Source: Cyclobacteriaceae bacterium (GTDB lineage: Bacteria > Bacteroidota > Bacteroidia > Cytophagales > Cyclobacteriaceae). Taken from it: a stretch of 63,396 nt of DNA. Made by a program: the position numbers and the translations under genes. Numbering within the stretch: position 1 is the first letter of the stretch; every line of letters starts with the position of its first letter. The DNA is taken from the NCBI GenBank assembly GCA_020832305.1, contig JAFIEV010000078.1, forward strand, positions 1 through 63,396. Direction: 5' to 3'. The notes below the pieces were generated by a model, which was given only the letters and a program-made list of their open reading frames with translations, had not been told where the DNA came from and did no database searches. Below are positions 8,225-17,662 of the stretch, one piece after another.

Positions 8225-9910
8225 ATGTTTTTCGATAAGACCATCAAAAATATCAATCGCATAAGAAAACTTGCAGAAGTATTGTTGCGCTATGGATTTG
8301 AAGATGTGGTGGAAAATTCGCGCCTGAGAAGTCTGGTATCGAGAAAACAAAAATCGGTACCTAAAGAGACCACACTTGTGCTGCTTGAAAAATCTCGTTG
8401 GGAACGCATAAGATTAATCATTGAAGAGCTTGGCCCTACTTTTATTAAGCTGGGGCAGATGTTGAGCAACCGACCTGACCTGCTGCCAGAACCTTTGATC
8501 AAGGAATTTGAAAAACTACAGGACCGGGTGCCTCCTTTTGATATACTTACCGCCAAGAACATCATTGAAGCTGAGACTGGCCTTAAGCTGGAAGAATTGT
8601 TTTCATATTTTGATGATAAACCTGTGGGCTCAGCATCTATAGGCCAGGTACACCGTGCGCGTCTCAGATCAGGAGAAGATGTGGTGGTGAAGGTGCAAAG
8701 GCCTGATGCAAGACAACAGATCACAGTAGACCTTGCCCTTTTGCGTGAGTTTATCAAGCTTACCGAAGGGTATTTTATCAAAAACGGGGTTCTCAATCCG
8801 CTCGAAATTCTGGATGCCTTTGCCAAAAGCATTTTTAATGAACTGGATTATCTCACAGAAGCTAAACACCTCGAACAATTCAGATACCTTTACAAGGATT
8901 TTGAGAAACTTGAAATTCCCAAGCCTTTCAGGGAGTACTGTACCAATAAAGTACTGATCATTGAATTCATTGGTGGTTGTAAGGTAACCGATGTAGAAAT
9001 TATCAGATCATGGGGCCTTGAACCCCGCGATATTGCAGCGAGGGGTCTTGATATATACCTTTCCATGATTTTTGAATACGGCATATTTCATGCTGATCCG
9101 CATCCGGGCAATGTTCTTATTAAATCCGACGGAACCATTGCCCTTATAGACTTTGGCATGGTCGGCAAGCTTTCACAGCAACAGAAGTATGCTTTTGCCG
9201 GCATTTTTATAAGCATGGCCAATAAAAACGCCAAAAAGCTGGCCATCAATCTGCGCCGGCTGGCCATTGATCATGACATCGATGATATGCGGGCTTTTGA
9301 AAATGACCTCAATGATCTCATTCAGGATTACGTTGTGCTCGATACGGGAGATATGAACTTCAGGGACCTGACGGGCAGAATTCAAAAACTCACCTACAAA
9401 TATAAACTCAAAATACCGGGTACTATATTCCTAATCCTGCGAACCATGGCAGTTTTGGAAAATACAGCCAGTCGGCTCGATCCGGATTTTGACAGCTTCG
9501 AAGCGGTTAAACCATATGGTTTAAAACTGGTGGCAGAACAATTTTCCTACCAAAATATACGTACCGAAATAGAAAACGCCGCTTTTCAGTCTTTTTCCTT
9601 ATTATATAATTTTCCGGTAGAAATCAGGGATTTCGTTAAGCAGTTAAGAAAGGGCCGGTTTATAAGCACCTACAAAATAGCAGATGCTGAGCGCTTTATG
9701 AAGCGCAGCGATTTTTTTGTGATAACCCTCTCAGGTGCGCTGATCTTAAGCGCACTGATTCTTGCAGCTGCCATCAGCTATATTGCCGTATCTTCAGCCC
9801 GGGTGAGCACCGTTTTAGGTTTACCGATAATTAGTTTTATACTTTTACTCCTTGCAATTGTTTTGGCTTTCTGGCTTATGGTTTATATTTTGACCCACCG
9901 CACAAAATAG
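8225..9910 (+). CDS. ABC1/UbiB/AarF-family atypical kinase-like protein
   Basis: 561-residue member of the ABC1 (ADCK/UbiB) family, linked in other organisms to quinone biosynthesis or lipid homeostasis. The family KxGQ motif is K75-L-G-Q78, the Ala-rich nucleotide loop is ASIGQV (137-142), the ATP-binding Lys is in VVVKVQRP (Lys156), and the catalytic and metal-binding segments are HADPHPGN and LIDFGMVG. Two hydrophobic C-terminal segments (about 495-525 and 530-557) predict membrane anchoring, as in UbiB. No quinone genes flank it, so a specific ubiquinone or menaquinone role is not shown. Confidence 0.9.
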   Translation: MFFDKTIKNINRIRKLAEVLLRYGFEDVVENSRLRSLVSRKQKSVPKETTLVLLEKSRWERIRLIIEELGPTFIKLGQMLSNRPDLLPEPLIKEFEKLQDRVPPFDILTAKNIIEAETGLKLEELFSYFDDKPVGSASIGQVHRARLRSGEDVVVKVQRPDARQQITVDLALLREFIKLTEGYFIKNGVLNPLEILDAFAKSIFNELDYLTEAKHLEQFRYLYKDFEKLEIPKPFREYCTNKVLIIEFIGGCKVTDVEIIRSWGLEPRDIAARGLDIYLSMIFEYGIFHADPHPGNVLIKSDGTIALIDFGMVGKLSQQQKYAFAGIFISMANKNAKKLAINLRRLAIDHDIDDMRAFENDLNDLIQDYVVLDTGDMNFRDLTGRIQKLTYKYKLKIPGTIFLILRTMAVLENTASRLDPDFDSFEAVKPYGLKLVAEQFSYQNIRTEIENAAFQSFSLLYNFPVEIRDFVKQLRKGRFISTYKIADAERFMKRSDFFVITLSGALILSALILAAAISYIAVSSARVSTVLGLPIISFILLLLAIVLAFWLMVYILTHRTK

Positions 9911-10072
9911 CGCAGTATAAAAATGTATTTCTGGTAAATGATATGATTACCTGAAAAAATCCGGCATTCATTTTTTGAAAAAAAATTCAAATTCATATTG
10001 AATTATGACATAAGTCATGTTGGATAAGTTCGTGAAAAAGTATTTTTAGGCTGATATTCGTCCTTTATTGCC

Positions 10073-13000
10073 ATGACATTATTTTACTTCAGCTTTAAGC
10101 GCGCCGCTATATTTGCAGGTATTTTGGTTTTTGTATTAACCATACAGGATGTTCGGGCATTGCATGATGCTGAGCCTGATGACCTTCGGTCGGTCAGGGA
10201 GCAGCTTGATAATGCCATGAGATTGCGATTTGCCATCAAATTCACAGATGCCCTTGAGATCTATGAGGGTTTTGAAGACTATTTTGATTTTACCGTAGCC
10301 GATTTTCAGAGCTATTCTTTTTCACTGGCGAGAAGGGCGATTATGTACAGAGACAGTAATATGCACGATAAAATGCGACGCGATATAGATCATGCGATTT
10401 TTCTTGCAGAAAAGCATCATCCCTACAAATTCACAGTAAATACGCGTATTTATTACTTCAAAGCCATGACTTTTATGTCACATAACAATGATAGCGCCAT
10501 TTATTATTATGACAAAGCCATTGAGGCAGGGCATAATATTAATTTTGAGGAACTGGGCGCTGCAGCTTCATTGGAGTGGATGCAATTGTCAGATGCCTAT
10601 CTGTACCGCGCTGAATTACTTATGAAAAGTGTTCTGGACTACGAAGCAGCTTTTGAATCATTGCGCTTCAGTCTAATGGCAGCTTCCCGGATTGAAGACA
10701 CTTTGAGGGCCTTCAATCAACGGATTTTCATCGATTACCACATTTCAGAATTTTATCACCTGACCGGTGACCTTCATACTGCCCTGCATTACATAAATCG
10801 TGTAATAGAGATGTGCAATCAATTGCCCGATCCGGGCAGGTATCACTGGTTGAGGAATTATTACTATGCAAAGGCTATGATTCACAATAAAATAGGAGAG
10901 CAAGATGAAGCGCTGTACTGGTTTACCTTCTGTAAAGAAATGTTTATCAAAAAGCATCCGAATGACAGGCATTACTTTCTTCAGTTGCATATCGGTAATA
11001 TCTGGCATGAAAAGCAGGCCTATGATAAGGCAGACAGTTGTTATGATGCCGCTCTGGATGAATACCGTATTTACAGGGCTGATTCTGTTACTCCGGGAAC
11101 CCGTTTATTTTTTCAGATGTACTATCAAAGAAAGCTGGAAAATGCCTGTAAATCTGGTGTAAAAGACAGGGCCATGAAGATGAAAAATCACCTGCTCAAC
11201 GATTTCAACCATGTGAATGCAGCCAAATGCCAGGTGGCAGCAGGCAATTACCAATCTGTGGCCAGGTATTTCAGGCAAATGGAAAATTACGACAGCGCGT
11301 TGTACTACTACCAGAAAGCACTTATAGCATTGCACATCGATTTTGATGATATGCATATTATGGCAAACCCCATATCAGATCAGTCACTCAATGCGATAAT
11401 GGAGGCTGAAGTGTTGAAAGAAAAGGGAGATATATTGCGAATTATATCAAGCGACACCGAATACACTAATGCCGCAATACAAACACTATTGCTGTCTGAA
11501 GCGCGTTCGTTTGATCATATGAAACTCAGGTATTCAGAGCGCTCCAAAACCGATCTGATGACAGAAATCTATGACATTTATGAGCTGATTTTTGAAGCAT
11601 TGCTTTCAAAAAATGACGTATTAGAAAAAGATGACCTCCATTTAATTGAAAAACTTCTTTATCGAAGCAAGTCGGTGGTCTTAAAGGATTACCTGAAGAA
11701 GTCGGCATACCAAAACCTGCTTTCCGTTTCTGACTCATTGCTTCTGAGGCAAGTAAGTATTTACAAGGAAATTAACCGGCTCAATGGAAGGCTCAGTCTG
11801 GAACGCAGCAAAGAAAATCCCAATGAGCAATCGATATCGAATATTACCGACAATATTGTTACGCTTAGAAAGGAAGATGAATTGTTGCAGCTTGCCATGA
11901 AGGTGCACGGGAAAGATGAACCGGATTTAATTAATCATGATTTAGATCAGAGTTTAAAGAAAAAGCCTTCAAAGGGTGAAGTCAATTTGCATTACTACTG
12001 GGGCAACAACCATATTTATGCATATACAGATACGCATAAGGGGGCGAAATTCATGCGGCTGGGATCGAGTGAAAAGATTTCGTCTGAGATCACAAATTAC
12101 CTGGCCAGTTTATCAGATCTGGAAAACATGTATTATCGCAAATACTACCATGATTTTGTGCAGTCAAGCCATGCAGTTTACAACAGTATTATTGCACCTG
12201 TTTTACTCTTTGCAGGCATAGAAAATTACAAGAATCCCGTGTTGAGTATAATACCTGATGGAATGTTATTTTACCTGCCTTTCGAATCCCTGATTTACGA
12301 ATTGCCGGTTGGCCAGGAGGTGCAATATAACCAGCTTGCTTATCTGATTCATAAATTCGAAATCCATTTTTCTGTCTCAGGCCGTGGTGATTTCAAAATG
12401 TCTGATTTAAAAGTCAGAAAGAAAGCGCCAAGTCTGCTTGCCTTTTTTTCATCAGGTGGGCCGGAAGATGGAGGAAGTAATTTTCTCTCACATGCCAGGC
12501 ACGAGTTGGAAGTGCTGCAAAGTCACTTTCCCAGGGGTTCAATATTCAATGACGACAGAACCAATAAAGAGTTTTTCAATCAGTTTGCCGGTGAATATGA
12601 CATTATTCACTTTTCATCACATGGGTATGGCGATATTCTCAACGGACATTTGTCCTATTTGGCATTTTCACGTGAAGATACCAATGATGATCAAAGATTA
12701 TACGCCTTTGAAGTGGTACCCATGGATCTTAATGCCAGACTGGCAGTATTGAACGCCTGTGAAACCGGCAAGGGCGAGCTGCTTATCGGGGAGGGGACGA
12801 TGTCTATGGCACGTGGTTTTCTTTATGCGGGCATACCCTCAGTAGTTACCAGTCTAATGGAAGTACATGACCGTACCGGCGCAGCGATCATTTCGGACTT
12901 TTACGAAAATATCAAACAAGGCAAAAAGCTTAATACTGCATTGAGAAACAGTAAGTTGAACTACCTGGCCCAATCTGATGAATTGACGGCCCATCCCGTT

Positions 13001-13147
13001 ACCTGGTCAAATTTTGTATTACTGGGGCACACCGATGCCCTTTTTGAACCGTCTTACCAGCATGTTAATGTTGGGGTAAAAAATATTTTAATATTTTTGA
13101 TTTTTATGATGGCCTTTATCTATTATAAAATTGTAATAAAAAATTAA
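10073..13147 (+). CDS. TPR-CHAT caspase-like protein, membrane anchored
   Basis: 1024-residue protein with an N-terminal signal or membrane segment (about 11-28), a long series of TPR-like helical repeats (about 35-480), a coiled region (about 560-630) and a C-terminal CHAT domain (about 660-1000). The caspase-type dyad appears intact: His850 in FSSHG and Cys896 in LNACETG. A hydrophobic helix at the extreme C-terminus (about 1003-1020) should anchor it. CHAT proteins belong to the caspase-like peptidase clan; known members cleave partner proteins, but no obvious substrate such as a gasdermin lies nearby. The next gene, a histidine kinase, begins 41 bases downstream and is probably cotranscribed. 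Confidence 0.85.
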   Translation: MTLFYFSFKRAAIFAGILVFVLTIQDVRALHDAEPDDLRSVREQLDNAMRLRFAIKFTDALEIYEGFEDYFDFTVADFQSYSFSLARRAIMYRDSNMHDKMRRDIDHAIFLAEKHHPYKFTVNTRIYYFKAMTFMSHNNDSAIYYYDKAIEAGHNINFEELGAAASLEWMQLSDAYLYRAELLMKSVLDYEAAFESLRFSLMAASRIEDTLRAFNQRIFIDYHISEFYHLTGDLHTALHYINRVIEMCNQLPDPGRYHWLRNYYYAKAMIHNKIGEQDEALYWFTFCKEMFIKKHPNDRHYFLQLHIGNIWHEKQAYDKADSCYDAALDEYRIYRADSVTPGTRLFFQMYYQRKLENACKSGVKDRAMKMKNHLLNDFNHVNAAKCQVAAGNYQSVARYFRQMENYDSALYYYQKALIALHIDFDDMHIMANPISDQSLNAIMEAEVLKEKGDILRIISSDTEYTNAAIQTLLLSEARSFDHMKLRYSERSKTDLMTEIYDIYELIFEALLSKNDVLEKDDLHLIEKLLYRSKSVVLKDYLKKSAYQNLLSVSDSLLLRQVSIYKEINRLNGRLSLERSKENPNEQSISNITDNIVTLRKEDELLQLAMKVHGKDEPDLINHDLDQSLKKKPSKGEVNLHYYWGNNHIYAYTDTHKGAKFMRLGSSEKISSEITNYLASLSDLENMYYRKYYHDFVQSSHAVYNSIIAPVLLFAGIENYKNPVLSIIPDGMLFYLPFESLIYELPVGQEVQYNQLAYLIHKFEIHFSVSGRGDFKMSDLKVRKKAPSLLAFFSSGGPEDGGSNFLSHARHELEVLQSHFPRGSIFNDDRTNKEFFNQFAGEYDIIHFSSHGYGDILNGHLSYLAFSREDTNDDQRLYAFEVVPMDLNARLAVLNACETGKGELLIGEGTMSMARGFLYAGIPSVVTSLMEVHDRTGAAIISDFYENIKQGKKLNTALRNSKLNYLAQSDELTAHPVTWSNFVLLGHTDALFEPSYQHVNVGVKNILIFLIFMMAFIYYKIVIKN

Positions 13148-13188
13148 TAGCATACCCTGATACAAATCAAAAACCATCTTAACCATGT

Positions 13189-14334
13189 ATGAAATCATTT
13201 GACCAAAGTCCAACAGAAACCAGTGATTTTTTACATGTATTATTCGAGAACATGTCCAGCGGAATATTTCTGATGGACAAAGACCGGAAGATTGTAAAGT
13301 ATAATAAAGCTTTTAGGGATATTTTTTTTCACGATGAAGTGCGCCTGGCTGGCGGTCACTGTGGCGATCTGTTAGGATGTCAATACCCAGTAGATGAATC
13401 CGTAACCTGCGGTGAGTCAAGGCACTGCAGCAAATGCACCTTTAGAAACTCTGTATTGAGAACCATGGGTATGCAAAACAATGTAGAAAAATCCTGCATA
13501 GCCAGGGAGTTTTATATAGGGGGCGTAAAACAAATGAAGTATTTGCAATACACCGCCAAACCCATCCTTTATGTAGGAGAAATGCTTACCATGGTTATGG
13601 TAGATGATATTACTGCTTCGGAACAGCAAAAAATCACACTTCAAAAGCTCAATTATTCAAAAGACAAACTTTTTTCGATTATTTCGCACGATTTAAAAAG
13701 CCCACTTAATTCACTGGCAGGCTTTTCGAATTTCCTCATTCAATATGTTGACCATATAACTAAGGAAGAGATTGTAACCTATGGCAAAAAATTAGATAAG
13801 GATATAAAAAATATTGTAGAACTTCTCGAAAATCTGCTGGATTGGTCGCGCTCACAAACCGGCCAGCTCGAACTTGAAATGTCTGATCATGAGCTCAGCA
13901 ACCTTATTTTTCAAAATGTAGAATTGTTCAGAAATGGATTGAATGAAAAAAATATTCATCTGGAGGCTACCATAGAAGAAGGGCAAAAGGTGCGATGTGA
14001 TGCAAGAAGTATTCAAACTGTTTTGAGAAATTTGTTTTCTAATGCGATCAAATTTACCCCAAACAGCGGTTCTATTCTTATCAGCACCGGCAGAAAGGAT
14101 TTTTACAGTTGGGTGGAAATCAAAGATAATGGCATTGGTATGGATGAAAAGATGATGGAACATTTGTTTGACATTGGCCAGAAAAATTCGAGGGTGGGTA
14201 CTTCTATGGAAAAAGGTTCAGGACTGGGTCTGGTTTTGTGCAAGGAATTTGTCATTCTCAACCAGGGATATCTTGAAGTGGATAGCAAGGTGGGTGAGGG
14301 GAGTGCCTTCAGGATTTATCTGCCTTCAGCCTGA
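13189..14334 (+). CDS. PAS sensor histidine kinase with cysteine cluster
   Basis: 381-residue histidine kinase without transmembrane segments, so probably cytoplasmic. A PAS domain occupies about 12-145. A HisKA domain has ISHDLKSPLN with His167, and the HATPase has the N-box LRNLFSNAIKFT, DNGIGMD and GSGLGLVLC. Within the PAS domain five cysteines are spaced C58-x5-C64-x9-C74-x5-C80-x2-C83, with another at 103, which suggests a metal, Fe-S or redox-sensing site. The ATG at 13189 is chosen because the ATG four bases earlier is closed by a stop after five codons. No response-regulator gene is adjacent. It follows the TPR-CHAT gene. Confidence 0.88.
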   Translation: MKSFDQSPTETSDFLHVLFENMSSGIFLMDKDRKIVKYNKAFRDIFFHDEVRLAGGHCGDLLGCQYPVDESVTCGESRHCSKCTFRNSVLRTMGMQNNVEKSCIAREFYIGGVKQMKYLQYTAKPILYVGEMLTMVMVDDITASEQQKITLQKLNYSKDKLFSIISHDLKSPLNSLAGFSNFLIQYVDHITKEEIVTYGKKLDKDIKNIVELLENLLDWSRSQTGQLELEMSDHELSNLIFQNVELFRNGLNEKNIHLEATIEEGQKVRCDARSIQTVLRNLFSNAIKFTPNSGSILISTGRKDFYSWVEIKDNGIGMDEKMMEHLFDIGQKNSRVGTSMEKGSGLGLVLCKEFVILNQGYLEVDSKVGEGSAFRIYLPSA

Positions 14335-14349
14335 GTTTCTTGCTATACA

Positions 14350-15252
14350 TTACCTGAAAAAAGCCCCGTAAGGTGATGCACTTATTTTCATATTAAAGTA
14401 ATCATAGATTATTTTCCCAAAAGCTTCCATGTAATTACCGCGGTCATTTTCAGGCAACATACTTTCCATAACAGCCATTGCCACATGTTGGTTTTGCATC
14501 TTAATCACCGCCCACTCTGTTGAAACTCCGGGTATCATTCCGGGTTTGAATAACACCACAGCGTCATCAGGTAGCTGTTTTTTTAAACGCCCTTCAATGT
14601 CTGTTGTCACTTTCATAATTTCAAGCACCTTTTCTGAAACCTCCCGGTTCACGGCTTTGCCTGAGGCCAGTAATTGCATGAGTTTAGCAGCACTTTCAGG
14701 GCTTGCTATATTTTCCAAACCTTTTCGGGAGGATTCTGTATCCATCATGAGCCTTTGCAATTTAATGTCACCCACCCCCAATTCCTGCATGGTTTTGTTT
14801 ATACCTGCCATGCCAACCCGGTTTATAAGGATGTTTGTGGCCGTATTATCGCTGTACTTCATCATCAGCACACAAAGGTCATATATGCTTAGCACAACCG
14901 GGTTTTTTAAAGAAGAAATAACCCCGCTTCCCCCGACTTTTTGATCTGAAGATATTTTTACTTCATCCTCCAGGGTCTCTCCACCAAGCATAGATTGTTT
15001 GACAACCTGAACCAAAATGGGAATTTTGATTGCGCTTGCCTGGGCAAAAACCAAATCTTTCTGGTGCGAAAAGATTTCACCACTTTCGAGGTGTACAACG
15101 TAATATCCGAAGACGCCCGGATGGTTTTTGTGCAAGTAATCAAGCTTTTGCAAGGTGTTTTCTTTTAGCTTTTCCACATGTGCATTTTGCGAATAACTTT
15201 GAAAATAAGACAATACCAGGATAAGGATACTTAAAGCAGTAGTTTTTTTCAT
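14350..15252 (-). CDS. Class A beta-lactamase-like serine hydrolase
   Basis: 300-residue exported protein of the beta-lactamase/PBP-like fold. The signal peptide ends near SYSQ (about 22). The active-site SxxK is S73-A-I-K76 and the SDN loop is S134-D-N136. The third motif, normally KTG, reads K236-P-G238. The proline and the lack of a clear omega-loop signature make antibiotic hydrolysis uncertain; it could be a peptidoglycan-related or other serine hydrolase. It converges with the histidine kinase gene (15-base gap) and diverges from the dipeptide epimerase gene. Confidence 0.82.
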   Translation of the reverse strand: MKKTTALSILILVLSYFQSYSQNAHVEKLKENTLQKLDYLHKNHPGVFGYYVVHLESGEIFSHQKDLVFAQASAIKIPILVQVVKQSMLGGETLEDEVKISSDQKVGGSGVISSLKNPVVLSIYDLCVLMMKYSDNTATNILINRVGMAGINKTMQELGVGDIKLQRLMMDTESSRKGLENIASPESAAKLMQLLASGKAVNREVSEKVLEIMKVTTDIEGRLKKQLPDDAVVLFKPGMIPGVSTEWAVIKMQNQHVAMAVMESMLPENDRGNYMEAFGKIIYDYFNMKISASPYGAFFR

Positions 15253-15366
15253 GGGGAGTTCACTTTTTACAATGGCAATAATGCAAAATAATTGTAATTA
15301 ATCGATAAATGAATCAATGATTATTTAGTATTTTGCCTTGATTTTCAATAAAGCCTATACATTTTT

Positions 15367-16377
15367 ATGCAAATTATTTTTCATCCCCATAATCTCAGAC
15401 TGAGGCACACCTTTGCGATTTCAAGAGAGTCTTATGATGTACAACCTTCACTTATTGTCGAATTGAAAAAAGACGGCCATAGTGGCTATGGCGAGGCAAC
15501 AGCGAATCCCTACTATCAGATTACCGTTGAAAATATGATGCAAACTATTGAAAACTACAGGGCATTTATTGAAGGACTGAAGTGGGATGAGCCAACTGCC
15601 CTCTGGGAGGCAGTTGCTGATAAATTTGGAAAAAATACATTTGCCCTTTGTGCACTCGATGAAGCTGCCTATGATCTATGGGGCAAGCTACAGGGGAAGC
15701 CGGTTCATAGTTTATGGGGTCTTGATCCGCAAAAGGCTCCCGTTTCAAATTATACCATTGGTATTGATACCATTGAGAAAATGGTTGAAAAGTTAAAAGA
15801 ATTTCCCTGGCCCATATACAAAATTAAGCTTGGCACCAAAGACGATTTACAAATAATCAGAGAACTCAGGCGCCATACCGGGTCTGTATTCAGGGTTGAT
15901 GCCAATTGTGCCTGGTCGGCCAGTCAAACCATTGCCTTGGCGCCGGAGCTTAAGAAACTTGGTGTGGAGTTTATCGAGCAACCTATGAGAGCTGATGCAT
16001 ATGAGGAAATGCGCGAAGTGAAAAAGCAATCGGTATTACCGCTGATGGCTGATGAAAGCTGCATAGTAGAAAAGGACGTTGAAAAATGTGCAGACGCATT
16101 TCACGGCATCAACATTAAGCTTACCAAATGTGGTGGATTAACACCTGCCCGACGTATGATCAGTAAAGCAAGGGAGCTCAATCTCAAGGTTATGGTGGGC
16201 TGTATGACAGAGTCAAGTGTTGGCATATCAGCGCTTGCCCAATTGGCACCTATGCTGGACTATGTGGATATGGATGGCGCCATGCTCCTTGCCGAAGACA
16301 TTGCTAAAGGAGTAGTAGTGCATGAAAAAGGGTTGACATTTTCAGATGTGCCCGGCAATGGCACCGTATTATTGTAA
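15367..16377 (+). CDS. Dipeptide epimerase (enolase superfamily)
   Basis: 336-residue enzyme of the mandelate racemase/muconate lactonizing group, most like L-Ala-D/L-Glu or related dipeptide epimerases. The KxK motif is in YKIKLGT. Metal ligands are Asp in VDANCAW, Glu in FIEQPM and Asp in MADES, and the second catalytic Lys is in INIKLTKCGG. Such enzymes epimerise dipeptides, often from cell-wall peptides. The PLP enzyme gene begins two bases after its stop, so the two are translationally coupled. Substrate specificity cannot be read from the sequence. Confidence 0.9.
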   Translation: MQIIFHPHNLRLRHTFAISRESYDVQPSLIVELKKDGHSGYGEATANPYYQITVENMMQTIENYRAFIEGLKWDEPTALWEAVADKFGKNTFALCALDEAAYDLWGKLQGKPVHSLWGLDPQKAPVSNYTIGIDTIEKMVEKLKEFPWPIYKIKLGTKDDLQIIRELRRHTGSVFRVDANCAWSASQTIALAPELKKLGVEFIEQPMRADAYEEMREVKKQSVLPLMADESCIVEKDVEKCADAFHGINIKLTKCGGLTPARRMISKARELNLKVMVGCMTESSVGISALAQLAPMLDYVDMDGAMLLAEDIAKGVVVHEKGLTFSDVPGNGTVLL

Positions 16378-16379
16378 GC

Positions 16380-17450
16380 ATGTCGCCTTCGGTTATTTCG
16401 CAGTTTATCGATGGCAGAACCATAAAAATTGATGGTAAAATATATCTTTTTTGCAGTGGCACAGCCTATCTTGGGATACCCTATACAGAAGAATTTAAGC
16501 GCTATTTTGAAGAAGGCCTGCACTATTTTGGCACAGGGTACGCAGGTTCTCCGGCCGGTAATATGCGGCTTTCTGTTTATGAATATACAGAAGAGTGCAT
16601 GAAAGGCTGGCTCAGTGCCGAAGATGTACTTTGTCTGTCATCGGGCATGTTGGCCGGTCAATGTGTTGTGAATTATTTTTATGATAAGGCTGATTTTATC
16701 TATTTGAATAACAGCCATCCGGCGCTGTGGCAGCACAGCCCCCCCGCCCGGTATTTCCATCCTGAACATGACCTGCAAAAAATCCAGGAAACCATAGACG
16801 CTGCGGCTCGCGATACTATATTGATTCTGGCTTCTTCAGCCGATGTATTGACACCGTCATTATTATCATTTGATTTTCTCAGGCAGCTTGAGGCAAGAGG
16901 TAAATGCATCGTTTTTGTTCTTGATGATTCGCATGCTTTTGGCGTGATAGGCGGGGATACCGGACAAGGTCATTACGCTTTGCTCAAAAAGAATTTTCCA
17001 TTATTGGATGTTTTGGTGTTGGGCTCCCTTGGTAAGGGAACAGGTATACCTGCCGGTGTCATAGCGGGTAATCATACCTGGATTAAACAGATTAGAGATA
17101 CGGCATTTTACCGGTCGGCATCACCCCCGGTCCCGGCTGCACTTTATGCTTTTAATAAGGTATGGCCCTCTTTGTACCAACAGCAATATGCCACTTTGCA
17201 GCAAATTATTAAACAGCTGAAATCCTACAGAAATATTGCCGATCTTTTTAATTTTATTTCTTCTTATCCCGTTTTTGTATCAAAAAACGAAGGATTGTAT
17301 AATCACATGCTTCATCACGACATATGGTTATCGTCCTTTCCCTATCCATCGTCAGAGGATTTACCGGTTACGAGGCTGGTGCTGAATGCACTGCATACCG
17401 AAGAGGATATGAACAGAATTCACCTGGCCCTTGAGTCTTTTGTCAGTTAG
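16380..17450 (+). CDS. PLP-dependent aminotransferase class I/II-fold enzyme
   Basis: 356-residue fold-type I PLP enzyme, resembling the alpha-oxoamine synthase/class II aminotransferase group. DDSHAFGVIG carries the Asp that binds the pyridine nitrogen and the His after it, and GSLGKGTG holds the likely PLP lysine. The Gly-rich YAGSPAGNMR near residue 55 fits the substrate-entry region. It is shorter than 8-amino-7-oxononanoate synthase (about 380-390 residues) and no biotin genes are present, so I do not call it BioF. It is coupled to the dipeptide epimerase, pointing to amino-acid or dipeptide metabolism. Confidence 0.82.
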   Translation: MSPSVISQFIDGRTIKIDGKIYLFCSGTAYLGIPYTEEFKRYFEEGLHYFGTGYAGSPAGNMRLSVYEYTEECMKGWLSAEDVLCLSSGMLAGQCVVNYFYDKADFIYLNNSHPALWQHSPPARYFHPEHDLQKIQETIDAAARDTILILASSADVLTPSLLSFDFLRQLEARGKCIVFVLDDSHAFGVIGGDTGQGHYALLKKNFPLLDVLVLGSLGKGTGIPAGVIAGNHTWIKQIRDTAFYRSASPPVPAALYAFNKVWPSLYQQQYATLQQIIKQLKSYRNIADLFNFISSYPVFVSKNEGLYNHMLHHDIWLSSFPYPSSEDLPVTRLVLNALHTEEDMNRIHLALESFVS

Positions 17451-17662
17451 AAGGAGTTGATAATTATCGCTAACCCCAGACATTAAACCTTCGCGGAAAA
17501 CGGCAATGGCTTTTTATTAACAAATGCGGTATATCCTTATTACATGAGTAGTGAATAAGGTCATTGGAGGCTCGGGTGGTTTCGGCACTATATCAAATTT
17601 AGCTTTGGCGAACACTGAGTTATTTTGCAACCCTCAGGAATTCGCAACATCCAACGCACCTA

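Noticed and set aside
10073-14334. Gasdermin-type defence operon around the CHAT protein
   Set aside because: No gasdermin-like or other defence gene was found next to it; only the histidine kinase shares the transcript.
14350-15252. Antibiotic-resistance beta-lactamase
   Set aside because: The KTG motif reads KPG and the omega-loop signature is unclear, so resistance cannot be claimed.
16380-17450. BioF (8-amino-7-oxononanoate synthase)
   Set aside because: The protein is short for BioF, no biotin genes are nearby, and it is coupled to a dipeptide epimerase.
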